Notes: a model not told the origin generated them from the letters alone. A stretch of 64,000 nucleotides of DNA from Hyphomicrobiales bacterium (GCA_024236415.1 JACKKN010000006.1:1-64000), one strand, 5' to 3'. Counted from the stretch's first letter, positions 1-8,469 are shown. Made by a program: numbers and translations.

Positions 1-240
1 TTTGCGCTCTATCTCCGGGGTAGCCGTTACGATGCCATGCCCGTTGAGCTGAAAGACAGGCTTGGTGCTGATCTCGTGGAGCGGTCGCTTGCCGCCATCC
101 TCCCGGCGGCTACGGCGGGCCTTGCCGCTCCGGCGATTGCGAGGGCCGCATCGAACGACGACGACGCGCGCCGCGCCGAGGCTGCTATCGAGAATATCCA
201 ACGAACGGGATCGCAGTCGAAACCTTGGGCGAAATCGTAA
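1..240 (+). CDS. C-terminal end of an unidentified protein (5' truncated by window)
   Basis: Frame 1 is open from the first base and ends at TAA 238-240, giving about 79 residues of a protein whose start lies outside the window. The visible part is alanine-rich and helical, with a tail ending SKPWAKS. It overlaps the TTG start of the next gene, so the two are translationally coupled. Because the next gene is an E2-like/SEC-C protein, and short type II CBASS loci place a CD-NTase before an E2-only protein, this could be the end of a CD-NTase. No nucleotidyltransferase motif lies in the visible part, so that is inference from context only. Confidence 0.6.
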   Translation, partial: FALYLRGSRYDAMPVELKDRLGADLVERSLAAILPAATAGLAAPAIARAASNDDDARRAEAAIENIQRTGSQSKPWAKS

Positions 241-905
241 GCAAACCAGGGGCGCTGACACTGGACGAGGTGAAGGCTGCCATCGCCTTCGACCAACCCA
301 AACTGAGCGCCATGCGGCAAGGATCGGATTTCGTCATCCTTGGCGACTACCTGCTTTTCGAAAACAGCGTCATAGCCAACCCCGCGGGACCGATCTCGGA
401 GTTCGCCATCAAGATGGTCGTCTCCGAGCGGTTTCCGAAGCGCGAACCGAAGGTGTTCGAAACCGACGGCCGCATTCCGCGCACGGCTGACCATCACATC
501 AACCCGGATGGCGATTGCTGTGTGACTGTCTGGGAAAACTGGCTGGTCTGCGCCGCAGATCATTCGTTCGCCGCCTATATGAACGGCCCGCTCCATGAGT
601 TCTTTCTCGGCCAGTACTGGTTCGAAAAGACCGGAAAGTGGCCTTTCGGCGAGCGCACGCACGGAGCCAAGGGCCTCGAAGAGGCTTATGCCGACGCCCT
701 TGGCATACATCACAAGAAAAAGGACCTCATCTATCACCTGCGGATGCTCTCGCAAGATTGGCCCAAGGGACACTGGCCTTGTCCTTGCGGTAGCGGAAAG
801 AAGCTTCGCGATTGCCACAGGGATAAGATGATGGGTCTTCATAATAAGGTGCCGCCCGGCATCGCGCGACAAATGCTCAGCCGGCTCAAATCCCAAAGTA
901 AATAG
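225..905 (+). CDS. E2-like (UBC-fold) protein with C-terminal SEC-C zinc motif
   Basis: The 226-residue protein carries HHINPDGDCCV at about residues 91-101, which resembles the H-x-N-x(4)-C catalytic block of prokaryotic E2-like proteins; the cysteine would carry a thioester. The C-terminus ends with a SEC-C zinc-binding motif, CPCGSGKKLRDCH. No E1 or JAMM domain is fused. The start is TTG at 225, inside the end of the upstream gene, because the next in-frame Met (312) would remove conserved-looking sequence. E2-only proteins occur in short type II CBASS, where they modify the CD-NTase; that role is inferred here, since the partner genes lie beyond the left edge. It is unrelated in position to the second E2-like gene at 29037. 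Confidence 0.7.
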   Translation: MGEIVSKPGALTLDEVKAAIAFDQPKLSAMRQGSDFVILGDYLLFENSVIANPAGPISEFAIKMVVSERFPKREPKVFETDGRIPRTADHHINPDGDCCVTVWENWLVCAADHSFAAYMNGPLHEFFLGQYWFEKTGKWPFGERTHGAKGLEEAYADALGIHHKKKDLIYHLRMLSQDWPKGHWPCPCGSGKKLRDCHRDKMMGLHNKVPPGIARQMLSRLKSQSK

Positions 906-1310
906 ACAGCGCAGCCAGATCGATCCTCGCCGGCTTATCGGCATTTGACAGAACGCTATTCCTAAGCGTGTCAGCCCCACTACGCCTGAGGCTTCAACGG
1001 AACTTTCTCAAGCAGTTCCTGCGAAATTCCCAAGAATCTGAAGGCGCTAAGGGTCTCTGTTTTCAGTTCCTAACGTGAACCATTTTAGAGGCAATCACAC
1101 GCCCCTGGCTTGGCCGGAAGCCGGTTTCCTCCCGGATCTTTCCATCCGATGTGCCTGATCGTGAGCGTTCCATGACGCCCTGTATGGCGGCATCCGGGTA
1201 CCGGATTCCTCGCGGGTTCTGCATGGCGGATTGAAGCCTTCGCCGGTCATCGGCTCCTTTCCCTCGGGCTCCCGAACAACTCCCGCGGTTTTTGCCGGGC
1301 GGCCCGTCCG

Positions 1311-1354
1311 GTCAACACCCTCCCGCGCCGGTGCTGTGCACCCGTGTCGGGCAT
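1311..1354 (+). promoter_or_regulatory. Repeated stem-loop leader, copy C (upstream of ardC)
   Basis: GTCAA (1311-1315) is followed after 14 nt by a 5-bp stem-loop (1330-1342, loop TGT), then immediately CGTGTCGGGCAT (1343-1354). The same arrangement is found at 6037-6089 and 19477-19529. The rest of 906-1424 holds no convincing gene. Confidence 0.5.
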
Positions 1355-1424
1355 GGACCGTCCGTCTCACTCGCCCGGCGGGGTTTTCCGCGTGTTCGAG
1401 GAACCCAAGGAAAGGAGACGGACC

Positions 1425-2333
1425 ATGACACGCGAGACTTCATCCCGGCCCGACATCTACACCCGCGTCACCGACAAGATCGTCGCCGACCTGGAACAGG
1501 GCGTACGCCCCTGGATCAAGCCCTGGAGCGCGGAACATACCGCCGGGCGCATTGTCCGGCCCCGACGCCACAACGGCCTGCCCTACAACGGCATCAACAT
1601 CCTGATGCTCTGGAGCGCCGCCGTCGAGCGTGGCTTCACCGCCCCCACCTGGATGACCTACCGCCAGGCGAACGAACTCGGCGCCCATGTGTGTAAGGTC
1701 GAGAAGGGCGCGCCGGTGGTTTACGCCAACACCATAACCCGCACCGAAGACACCGACGACGGCGAGGAAACCGAACGCACCATCCCCTTCCTGAAAGGCT
1801 ACACGGTGTTCAACGCGGAGCAGATCGAGGGCCTGCCCGATCACTACTACGCCAAGCCCGAGCCGCGCGCGGAAGGTCCGGCACGGATCGCCCACGCCGA
1901 TACCTTCTTCGCTACCACCGGCTTCGACATCCGCCATGGCGGCAACCGCGCCTACTACAGCACCACCACAGACTACATTCAGATGCCGCCTTTCGAGACC
2001 TTCAAGGACGCGGAAAGCTACATCGCCACCCTGGGACATGAATGCTGCCACGCGACCAGCCATCCAACCCGCCTGGACCGGGACATGGGCCGTAAGCGCT
2101 GGGGCGACGAAGGGTATGCCCGCGAGGAACTGATCGCCGAGCTTGGCGCCGCCTTCCTCTGCGCCGATCTGGACATTACCCCGGAAGTTCGGGATGACCA
2201 CGCCGCCTACCTGGCGAGTTGGCTCAAGGTTTTGAAGTCCGACAAGCGCGCCATCCTCGCGGCCGCCGCCCACGCCCAGCGGGCGGTGGATTATCTGCAC
2301 GGATTGCAGGACAACGGCGACCGTGAGCGGTGA
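1425..2333 (+). CDS. ardC: ArdC-like antirestriction / ssDNA-binding protein
   Basis: The protein (302 aa) has the two-part layout of ArdC: an N-terminal ssDNA-binding domain (about residues 8-130, including PWxKPW and LPYNGINILMLW) and a C-terminal zincin-like domain with HECCH at about 205-209 followed by a downstream acidic helix, EELIAELGAAF. ArdC proteins enter with conjugating DNA and shield it from host restriction. I chose ATG 1425 because AAAGGAG lies at 1411-1417; a longer frame begins at 1344 but has no ribosome site and would cover the leader. The gene stands alone, with a structured leader before it and a hairpin right after its stop. Confidence 0.85.
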   Translation: MTRETSSRPDIYTRVTDKIVADLEQGVRPWIKPWSAEHTAGRIVRPRRHNGLPYNGINILMLWSAAVERGFTAPTWMTYRQANELGAHVCKVEKGAPVVYANTITRTEDTDDGEETERTIPFLKGYTVFNAEQIEGLPDHYYAKPEPRAEGPARIAHADTFFATTGFDIRHGGNRAYYSTTTDYIQMPPFETFKDAESYIATLGHECCHATSHPTRLDRDMGRKRWGDEGYAREELIAELGAAFLCADLDITPEVRDDHAAYLASWLKVLKSDKRAILAAAAHAQRAVDYLHGLQDNGDRER

Positions 2334-2346
2334 ACCGTCACATAGG

Positions 2347-2373
2347 GCCCGCACCCGCGAAGGTGGGGCGGGC
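2347..2373 (+). terminator. Hairpin after ardC
   Basis: GCCCGC (2347-2352) pairs with GCGGGC (2368-2373), with further pairing inside, 13 nt after the ardC stop. The following TCATTC is not a real U-run, so this is a weak terminator candidate. Confidence 0.4.
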
Positions 2374-2413
2374 TCATTCACTGTGGATGGCTCGTCGAGC
2401 CTGGGCAGCGTGT

Positions 2414-2501
2414 GACCCATCCGGATGCGCAATTCAAGGGGCATGCCCGCGTGTTCCACGCGGCGCCGTAGGCGCCCTTGAGTTCCGCATCCGGATGGGT
2501 C
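2414..2501. repeat. 88-bp inverted repeat with 16-bp perfect outer arms
   Basis: GACCCATCCGGATGCG (2414-2429) is the exact reverse complement of 2486-2501. The pairing continues inward with mismatches for about 12 more bases (CAAGGGG / GCCCTTG region), leaving a central loop of about 35 nt. It could be a MITE-like insertion or a strong RNA/DNA hairpin. Confidence 0.6.
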
Positions 2502-2512
2502 GAAAATGCTGG

Positions 2513-2552
2513 CAACAGGTTCAAAGAGCAAAAAGGTTCCTTGAACCTGTTG
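2513..2552. repeat. 12-bp perfect inverted repeat, 16-nt loop
   Basis: CAACAGGTTCAA (2513-2524) and TTGAACCTGTTG (2541-2552) are exact reverse complements. It lies just right of the larger inverted repeat. The stretch 2553-2858 contains no gene that I can support. Confidence 0.5.
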
Positions 2553-2858
2553 TGGATAAAAATGTGCAGTTCGGTTGTTGGCGATTTGTTGATTTATGTC
2601 GGAATCAACCGCTAGAGACAGTGGTGGCCGCTGACTTACTGTCAGCTACCTCCGTTGAAGTGCTTACCCATATTGACTTCACTCACCAACCGTTGCTAAA
2701 TGGCATCAGCCTTGCGGCACAAGAATAAGGAACACTCTGAAAAGGAGGCCCGATAGAAGAATTAAGTGGCGCCAAACCACATACCGTAGGCAACCCCTAA
2801 AACGCAGATTGTTGATGACCTTGTTTGGTCATTGGCGGCTATTCAGAGGAGTTGCAGC

Positions 2859-3626
2859 ATGAAATTCGCGTTATTCAATGGTCAACGCCGGATAGCCGAG
2901 CCTAGCCTCAGTGGGAATTGTCCGATGTGTGGTGCGGCAACCATCGCCAAATGTGGCGAAAACAGAATTTGGCACTGGGCCCACAAAGGTAAACAAAAAT
3001 GTGATCCCTGGTGGGAAAATGAAACCGAGTGGCACCGCAATTGGAAAAGTCACTTTCCTACCGATTGGCAGGAAGTGCCGCACAGGGATGATGATGGTGA
3101 GAAACACATCGCCGACGTGAAAACAGATCAGGGTTGGGCTATCGAGTTTCAGCACTCCTATATCAAGCCAGAGGAGCGGCAGTCACGTGAAGCATTTTAC
3201 GGCGATATGGCTTGGGTTGTTGACGGTCTTCGTCGAAAGAACGACCTCAGGCAATTTGTTGATGCTGTGAAAGACGGAATACGGGTATGCGAAAGACCAC
3301 TGGTCGTAGTCGTTCATCCCTTAGATTGCAGGCTCGTGGATGAATGGTCTACCAGTCGTGTGCCTGTCTTTTTTGATTTCGGTGACAAGATTCATCCGCA
3401 TGGACTTTGGCTACTTATTCAGATGCGTTTGGATTCTAGTGCGTATATCGTTCCGGTTGGGAATGATGATTTTATTACCTGGCACCGTAAAGGCAATTTC
3501 AACCCACAGCCGCTAATCGACAAGTTGGTACTTTTTGAACAAAGTAGGAAACAGAAAACGAGGGCGCATTTCGTTTCTCAGAAGATGCCTTGGCGGATAC
3601 CACGGCGTTCCCGTAGACGTTTTTAG
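2859..3626 (+). CDS. CoiA-like competence/nuclease-family protein
   Basis: The 255-residue protein opens like CoiA-family proteins: a CPMC pair, then a G..RIWHWAH segment with further Cys/His (zinc-like), then ETEWHRNWK. Next comes a nuclease-like core, HIADVKTDQGWAIEFQHS, with D and E/Q residues typical of a restriction-endonuclease fold. The start ATG 2859 follows AGAGGA at 2845-2850; the longer frame from 2832 adds only MAAIQRSCS. CoiA relatives occur in competence genes and as stray nucleases in accessory DNA; the job here is unknown. The gene is visibly less GC-rich than its neighbours, pointing to separate acquisition. Confidence 0.65.
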   Translation: MKFALFNGQRRIAEPSLSGNCPMCGAATIAKCGENRIWHWAHKGKQKCDPWWENETEWHRNWKSHFPTDWQEVPHRDDDGEKHIADVKTDQGWAIEFQHSYIKPEERQSREAFYGDMAWVVDGLRRKNDLRQFVDAVKDGIRVCERPLVVVVHPLDCRLVDEWSTSRVPVFFDFGDKIHPHGLWLLIQMRLDSSAYIVPVGNDDFITWHRKGNFNPQPLIDKLVLFEQSRKQKTRAHFVSQKMPWRIPRRSRRRF

Positions 3627-3666
3627 CCGGCGACAAGATCGACAAACACAACCTACCTGGGCTGCA

Positions 3667-3801
3667 TCAGAGGCGCCTCTTGCCAACATTCTCGCACGCA
3701 AGGGTATTTCGCGCTTCCTTTTTCGGATCTTCGGCAGTCACCACTCGGCGCCGCTTCTCTTCCCGGAGCTTGGACATTTTTTCGGCGTAGGAGACGGGCA
3801 T
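3667..3801 (-). CDS. Small basic hypothetical protein
   Basis: A 44-residue frame starts at ATG 3801, 15 nt after the stop of the AbiEii-like gene on the same strand. It is highly charged (KMSKLREEKRRR) with no hydrophobic segment. There is no clear ribosome site, and it might be translated only by coupling to the upstream toxin gene. I do not recognise a family. Confidence 0.3.
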   Translation of the reverse strand: MPVSYAEKMSKLREEKRRRVVTAEDPKKEARNTLACENVGKRRL

Positions 3802-3815
3802 AGTGCCGGTCTGTT

Positions 3816-4616
3816 TCACGCCTGATCCGACAGGCGCGCGATCAGCGTATCGCTGACCTTGTCGGCCATCACTGCCAGGTCCCATTCATAGCCGTCGCGC
3901 AGGAGCGGGCCGATATCTGCAGCGAACAGCCTGTTGCGCATTTTCGCGGCGAGGTTCTCCGCGAATTCCGTCCTTGTGACGTTATGGCCGCCATGGTCCA
4001 TGTAGGCGGTGAAAGCAGCGACGATTCGGTCGGGATCGCTGTCAGGATGATCGAGGGCGATGGCGAGATCGAACAGGTCCCGTCCCTTACGGCGCTGGTA
4101 AAGAGCGCGCAGCTTGGTGCCGAGCAGTTCGTTCAGGCCGTAGCTGGGGATGGCGCAGTCTCCCTCGAACCACCGGGATCGAACGGCAAAAGGGATGTCC
4201 CGCAGACCACCCACTGCGAAATGCTCGCGCGTGTTGATCTCGACCTTCAGGGTGAGCGGCAGGGGCGGTGCGTCCTCCGAGGAGAATCGATACCTGAACG
4301 TGACCCGACCTTCCGATTGCCTGTAGCGCGGTTCGCCGAGCCACGGCGTGAGGACATCCCTGAGCGCGTCCATGACGGCGCCAGCGGGTTCGGCGGAAAC
4401 CTGCACCAGGTCGATGTCCTCGGAGTAGCGCGCGGCGGGCTTCAAAAAAAGCTTGTAAAGCGCCGTGCCGCCGCGAAAGGCCAACGCGTTCTTCAGGACC
4501 GGGTTTGTGAAGATCTCGACCAGGGCGCGGCTGATGACCAGATCCTGCTCGACCTGCGCATCCTCGATCCACGGCGCCTCGGCCCGCCATTCCGTGATGT
4601 AGTCGCGGGGGATCAA
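3816..4616 (-). CDS. AbiEii/AbiGii-type nucleotidyltransferase toxin
   Basis: The protein (266 aa) carries the DNA polymerase-beta-like nucleotidyltransferase signature of AbiEii toxins: RGGTALYKLFL at about 48-58 followed by RYSEDIDLV at 63-71, giving the G-G-T and D-x-D metal-binding motifs. A K-rich helix, ELLGTKLRALYQRRKGRDLFDL (about 165-186), matches the conserved motif III/IV region. AbiE toxins block growth, and characterised relatives modify tRNA. The gene overlaps its antitoxin by 4 bp (ATGA at 4613-4616), so both are made from one transcript read right to left. Confidence 0.85.
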   Translation of the reverse strand: MIPRDYITEWRAEAPWIEDAQVEQDLVISRALVEIFTNPVLKNALAFRGGTALYKLFLKPAARYSEDIDLVQVSAEPAGAVMDALRDVLTPWLGEPRYRQSEGRVTFRYRFSSEDAPPLPLTLKVEINTREHFAVGGLRDIPFAVRSRWFEGDCAIPSYGLNELLGTKLRALYQRRKGRDLFDLAIALDHPDSDPDRIVAAFTAYMDHGGHNVTRTEFAENLAAKMRNRLFAADIGPLLRDGYEWDLAVMADKVSDTLIARLSDQA

Positions 4617-5413
4617 AACTCGGGCTCCACGGCTTCGTTGAGGATCAGTTTCCAGTCCCGGGACCGCGGGCCGTCCCGATCACCGTGCAGGGCGAGCGGA
4701 ACATAGCCACGGGCCTTGTTCCGGACAAAGTCACGGAGTGGGCCGGTCACGTCGCCGGCCTCGCCGATGCTCAGCAGGTAGCCAAGCCGTTGTGCCCAGG
4801 GAAGCGGCACGGTCCTCGCGGCGTCAACCAACCTGTCCGGATCGAGTTGGCCGGATAGTTCAGAGAGGACCGTGGCGCATTGCTCCAGTCCGCCCGTATG
4901 GTCGGGATAGCCGGCGAGGTCGATCGCCGTCGCCTCCGGCGTCGAGACGGCGATGCTGCCGCGCGGCGTATTGAACGGACGGGTGGCCACATCGCCGATC
5001 CGTTTGCGGGTGATGAAGGTGACGCGCACCTTGCCGCAAATAAGCGCGCGGCGCGCTGTCCCGACAAGCACCTGGAATTCCTGCGGACGGTGATGCGCCG
5101 CCCCGTAGTACTGAGCCGCGCTCAGCAGGCCCGCGTAGTAGGATAGGCTCCGCTTTTCCATCAGCTGCGGGATGAACTGGTCGGCAGGCAGGCAACCGAT
5201 CGATCGGTACTCGGGCGGCACGATGACGTAGAAGCCTCGTGCCGGTATCGCGACGCGCCCTTGCTTGCGCAGACGGTTCAGGGCCAGCTTGGCCGCGTCG
5301 GCCGACACTCCAAGCGCGGCCTTGGCCTCGGCGCTGGTGAAGTGATAGCGTCCGCGCGCCGCGAGGTCGTCGATAAAGTCCCGTGCATGGCTGAATTCCG
5401 TATTCATATGCAT
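4613..5413 (-). CDS. AbiEi-type antitoxin / winged-helix repressor
   Basis: The 266-residue protein begins with a winged-helix domain (about 10-65: SAEAKAALGVSADAAKLALNRLRKQGRV followed by the wing PARGFYVIV), then the AbiEi C-terminal region containing SYYAGLLSAAQYYGAAHH and a TPEATAIDLAGY block. AbiEi proteins neutralise the partner toxin and repress their own operon by binding inverted repeats upstream. It is first in the operon, directly before the toxin. A later Met (5407) is also possible. Confidence 0.8.
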   Translation of the reverse strand: MHMNTEFSHARDFIDDLAARGRYHFTSAEAKAALGVSADAAKLALNRLRKQGRVAIPARGFYVIVPPEYRSIGCLPADQFIPQLMEKRSLSYYAGLLSAAQYYGAAHHRPQEFQVLVGTARRALICGKVRVTFITRKRIGDVATRPFNTPRGSIAVSTPEATAIDLAGYPDHTGGLEQCATVLSELSGQLDPDRLVDAARTVPLPWAQRLGYLLSIGEAGDVTGPLRDFVRNKARGYVPLALHGDRDGPRSRDWKLILNEAVEPEF

Positions 5414-5535
5414 AAAGTATCAAATTTTGATCCATTTCGCAAAACGATCCGGATTTTCTGTCCACAGGCAAACCGCCTTCGAGAAAGGGCTTTCCGGTGC
5501 CCCTTGCCATTGCTGAATCCGTTATGGTGCCTCGG

Positions 5536-5733
5536 TCAAGGACCGCGCAGCCGTGGCATCGGTTTCGACGTGTTGATGGCGCGGCGGATGTTTTCCAGGC
5601 TGGCCAGGGCGTTGCGTCTTTCCGCGCTATCCGCTGGGCTCCGGATCAGGTCGTCGCAGATCTTTGCGTGAAGGGCCCAGAGCTCGGTGAGGCTCAGGCG
5701 TTGCAGTTCCGAGGAAACGATCAGTCGGGACAT
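5536..5733 (-). CDS. Small conserved mobile-element protein
   Basis: The 65-residue soluble protein reads MSRLIVSSELQRLSLTEL... and is predicted all-helical, with a LENIRRAI segment near the end. I recall near-identical openings in alphaproteobacterial conjugative elements, function unknown. The start ATG 5733 is preceded by AGGAG at good spacing. It is transcribed away from 6164; the 430 bp between them holds leader copy A. Confidence 0.6.
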   Translation of the reverse strand: MSRLIVSSELQRLSLTELWALHAKICDDLIRSPADSAERRNALASLENIRRAINTSKPMPRLRGP

Positions 5734-6036
5734 TGGTTTTCTCCTGTTTCGTCCGTTTTCGATGGCCCCGACCGCCGGGACCTTTCCCGTGTTCCCCCGT
5801 CATGCTCGTCGTGGGAAAGGGATCGCCGGGTGGCGGACGCTGGAACGGATGAATCGGAGAGCGCCGGCCTGATAGACGTGCCGGGTGGCGTCCCTGCCAA
5901 ACCTCAAGTGCCGGACACTCAAGCCTGATGTCGAAGCTGTCCTGTGATCGAGGATTGGCAGATGACTTCACGGAAGACCCTCTGTCGCCCCGGTTTCTCA
6001 AGGAAGGACGCTCAATCTGACCGGGCGCGCCCACCG

Positions 6037-6089
6037 GTCAATATCCGGGCCGCACCATCCGCCCATGAAGGGCGGACCGTGTTGGACAT
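6037..6089 (+). promoter_or_regulatory. Repeated stem-loop leader, copy A (upstream of 6164)
   Basis: GTCAA (6037-6041) is followed after 16 nt by a 7-bp perfect stem, TCCGCCC/GGGCGGA (6058-6076, loop ATGAA), then one C and CGTGTTGGACAT (6078-6089). Compared with the copy at 19499 the third stem base pair is C-G instead of T-A, a compensatory change that supports selection on the stem. Confidence 0.6.
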
Positions 6090-6163
6090 ATGACCGGCCG
6101 GGCTTCCGCGACCGGCCGTCTTCTTTCGCGTCTTGAGAAACCGAAAGCGAAAGGAGAAGTTCC

Positions 6164-6595
6164 ATGAGTGTCTTGACCAATCCCGTGATCGAGGAAATCG
6201 ATCCCAGCCGCCTGGAATCCGGCGCCTACTGCCACCGGCTGGAAAAAACCGTCGGCGAAGGCGACGTTCATGCTTCCTACAGCGCCGACCGTATCGGTAT
6301 GCGCCAACCGGTCCGCAGGCCCTTTTCCTGGCGGGGCGGGCCATGGGTTTGCACGGGCATAATCCACAAGGACGGAACCCTATCAGCAGAGGCATATAGG
6401 ATGATCCACATTGACGCCTTCGACGGAACACCCATCACCTATGCCGAAAAGACAGCCAATGCCGAACAGGCCCGAAACGATCCGATGGGCTTCCATCACG
6501 GCATGAAGGTCCAGCGAGGCGGAGAAGAGTTCGTCCTGGCCGGTCCACCGGTGATCTTCGTTCCGGGCCAGCCGGACCAACTCTCGCTGTTCTAA
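6164..6595 (+). CDS. Conserved mobile-element protein of unknown function
   Basis: The 143-residue soluble protein has no membrane segment. It includes an aromatic stretch FSWRGGPWVCTGII (about 54-67) and a C-terminus ending QPDQLSLF, which resembles a clamp-binding peptide (QLSLF-type), though this is only pattern resemblance. The start ATG 6164 follows AAAGGAGAAG. It is monocistronic: a structured leader lies before it and a strong hairpin 12 nt after the stop. Sharing its leader with ardC suggests expression at the same time, perhaps just after entry into a recipient. Confidence 0.6.
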   Translation: MSVLTNPVIEEIDPSRLESGAYCHRLEKTVGEGDVHASYSADRIGMRQPVRRPFSWRGGPWVCTGIIHKDGTLSAEAYRMIHIDAFDGTPITYAEKTANAEQARNDPMGFHHGMKVQRGGEEFVLAGPPVIFVPGQPDQLSLF

Positions 6596-6607
6596 AAACA
6601 ACCCCTG

Positions 6608-6634
6608 GCGGGCCGAACCGTCCGGCCCGCTTCT
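6608..6634 (+). terminator. Rho-independent-like terminator after 6164 gene
   Basis: GCGGGCCG (6608-6615) pairs exactly with CGGCCCGC (6623-6630), loop of 7 nt, followed by TTCT. The stem is strong and the T-tract short. Confidence 0.6.
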
Positions 6635-6741
6635 CCGGAAAAGCCCGGAATTGCTGCGCTTGCGAAGAATAGAATAAAGTAAATATTAATACTTAAGGTT
6701 GTATTATGAAGATATACAAAAGTTAAGAAAGTAAAATTGGG

Positions 6742-6981
6742 ATGCAGATCAAGGTAAAGGGAGAGCTCAGTCTGCCGCAAATCCGGCAGGCCTTATTCGA
6801 AAAGCTTTGCGAGGTCGAAGAACGTTTCGCGGTCCGCTACAGCCTGGACGCCACCTTGTACATCCGCCCGACCAACGGCTTCGGCGACGACGTGTCGCCA
6901 CGCTATCCAAACGGCGAGGCGGTGAAGAAACTGTATTCCACGGGACCCTACCGGCCGTCCACCGAGGAGTACGACCTATGA
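6742..6981 (+). CDS. Small hypothetical protein
   Basis: The 79-residue protein MQIKVKGEL... contains a beta-like opening and the segment ATLYIRPTNGFGDDV. Its stop overlaps the next start as ATGA (6978-6981), so it is translated together with the excisionase-like gene. The upstream 130 bp are AT-rich, unlike the flanks, and could hold a promoter. No family recognised. Confidence 0.5.
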   Translation: MQIKVKGELSLPQIRQALFEKLCEVEERFAVRYSLDATLYIRPTNGFGDDVSPRYPNGEAVKKLYSTGPYRPSTEEYDL

Positions 6982-7226
6982 ACCGGGCGCCGTGCTATAT
7001 CGGGCTCGACGAGGCCCGCGCCCTGTTGGCCGAAATGGGCATTGTCCTTTCGGAACGCCAGATGAAGCGGGCGGCGGAACCGGACGCCAGGGGGCAGCGG
7101 AAACTACCCTTCTTTGTCGATCCCATCGAAGGAAGACTGAGGATCGAGAAATCAGACCTTCTACGGGTCTATTTCGATCTTCAAAACAATGCGCGCAACA
7201 CCGCTCGCTTTCCATCTTTAAATTGA
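6978..7226 (+). CDS. Excisionase-like small DNA-binding protein (tentative)
   Basis: The 82-residue protein has an opening, YIGLDEARALLAEMGIVLSERQMKRA, that fits a winged-helix/MerR-like recognition region, followed by a short strand and RIEKSDLLRVYFD. It sits directly before the integrase gene (31 bp), the usual place for a recombination directionality factor. Identification rests on size, HTH-like pattern and position; it could equally be another small regulator. Confidence 0.4.
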   Translation: MNRAPCYIGLDEARALLAEMGIVLSERQMKRAAEPDARGQRKLPFFVDPIEGRLRIEKSDLLRVYFDLQNNARNTARFPSLN

Positions 7227-7257
7227 ATAATAAGCAATATACAACTACTATTAATCT

Positions 7258-8469
7258 ATGTCCGATATCAGAAAAAGAACAGGAAGAAAGGGCACGACAT
7301 ACCAGGTTCGGTACCGCAAATCCGGTGGGGACGCTGGCTATGGATATGCGACTTTCCGCACCCGCAAAGAGGCCGTTGCGTTCCTTGAAGGCGGCGATAT
7401 CCGTTCAGGTCATGGTGCCACAGAAAATCGCCCGACAAGCGTTTGTCAGGCAATCGACGCCTGGTTGGACATCTGCGAGCGAGAGGGCACCGACGGCAAC
7501 GAGCCGGTCACTGCCCACACGCTTCTCAACTACCGCTACTACGCCGAGTTCATGAACGGGTATCCATGGCCTTGCGGGCTGCAGGACCTGTCCGCACCGG
7601 CCATCGTCGAATTCCGCTCTTGGCTTCTCGCCCATTGCCCTTCCCGCTATACGGCACGCAAGACGCTCGCCTATTTCCACACGGTTCTGGGCGAGATGGC
7701 ATTGCGCGGCCACATCCCGGCCAATCCGGCCACGGGGGTCAGCATTCGCGCCGATTCTCGATACGACGTGCCGATCGCCATTCCAACGCGCAGGGATGTT
7801 GCGGCCCTGCTGTCGGCGGCCGATCGGCTGGCCAACTCCCCCAATGCTCAGATCGCCCGAACTTGGGCACGGTATCGGCCTATCCTCTATCTCGCCGCGG
7901 ACGCCGGCATGCGGCCCCAGGAGTACCTTGCCCTGGCCCACTCTGACTTGCGTGATGGCGGCGTTCAGGTCTGCCGCGCCATAGAGCATGGCAGCAGGCG
8001 GATCTCCGTGACCAAGACGCCCGCCGGCCGGCGGTTCATCGACGTCAGCGATGGCGTTCTCGACATGGTGCGCCACTACGCCCGCGTCCATGGTGTCAAG
8101 AATGCCCACGATCTGGTTTTCCCCACGGCCAATGGCAAATGGCAATGTCCCCGAAACTGGCGCAAGAGGGGCTTCCATGCGGCGTGCCTGGAGGCCGGCT
8201 TGGTGGAGATTGTCGACCTCGATGGCGAGATGGTCGCAAAACCCAAATACCGTCCCTACGACCTCCGGCATTTCTATGCCAGCGTCCTGATCGAGAAGAA
8301 GACCAACCTGAAGCGTTTGCAGAAGCTCATGGGCCACACGAATATCGAAACGACCCTCAACACCTACGGCCACTTGATCGACGACATGCAGATCGACAGC
8401 GCGGAAAACGCGGGTCTCCTTGCCTCGCTCGAATTGGCTTGTGGCGAGGTTGTGGCGGAGCACTCCTAA
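7258..8469 (+). CDS. int: Tyrosine recombinase / integrase
   Basis: The 403-residue protein has an N-terminal arm-binding-like segment (KGTTYQVRYRK), a core-binding SAM-like domain (about 55-160) and a C-terminal catalytic domain. Catalytic candidates are R219 (AGMRPQEYL), K253, R337 in YDLRHF (the usual first His is Tyr), H360 (GHTNIETT) and nucleophile Y370 (NTYGHL). All core positions are present, so it should be active. It points towards a tRNA-Pro 3' fragment 30 bp after its stop, which is its likely attachment site. A possible excisionase precedes it. Confidence 0.9.
   Translation: MSDIRKRTGRKGTTYQVRYRKSGGDAGYGYATFRTRKEAVAFLEGGDIRSGHGATENRPTSVCQAIDAWLDICEREGTDGNEPVTAHTLLNYRYYAEFMNGYPWPCGLQDLSAPAIVEFRSWLLAHCPSRYTARKTLAYFHTVLGEMALRGHIPANPATGVSIRADSRYDVPIAIPTRRDVAALLSAADRLANSPNAQIARTWARYRPILYLAADAGMRPQEYLALAHSDLRDGGVQVCRAIEHGSRRISVTKTPAGRRFIDVSDGVLDMVRHYARVHGVKNAHDLVFPTANGKWQCPRNWRKRGFHAACLEAGLVEIVDLDGEMVAKPKYRPYDLRHFYASVLIEKKTNLKRLQKLMGHTNIETTLNTYGHLIDDMQIDSAENAGLLASLELACGEVVAEHS

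Noticed and set aside
1344..1424. Longer start for ardC at 1344
   Set aside because: No ribosome site; it would lie over the repeated leader, while ATG 1425 has AAAGGAG.
2330..2728. 132-codon + strand frame after ardC
   Set aside because: It runs through the ardC hairpin and both inverted repeats, has no ribosome site and no protein-like pattern.
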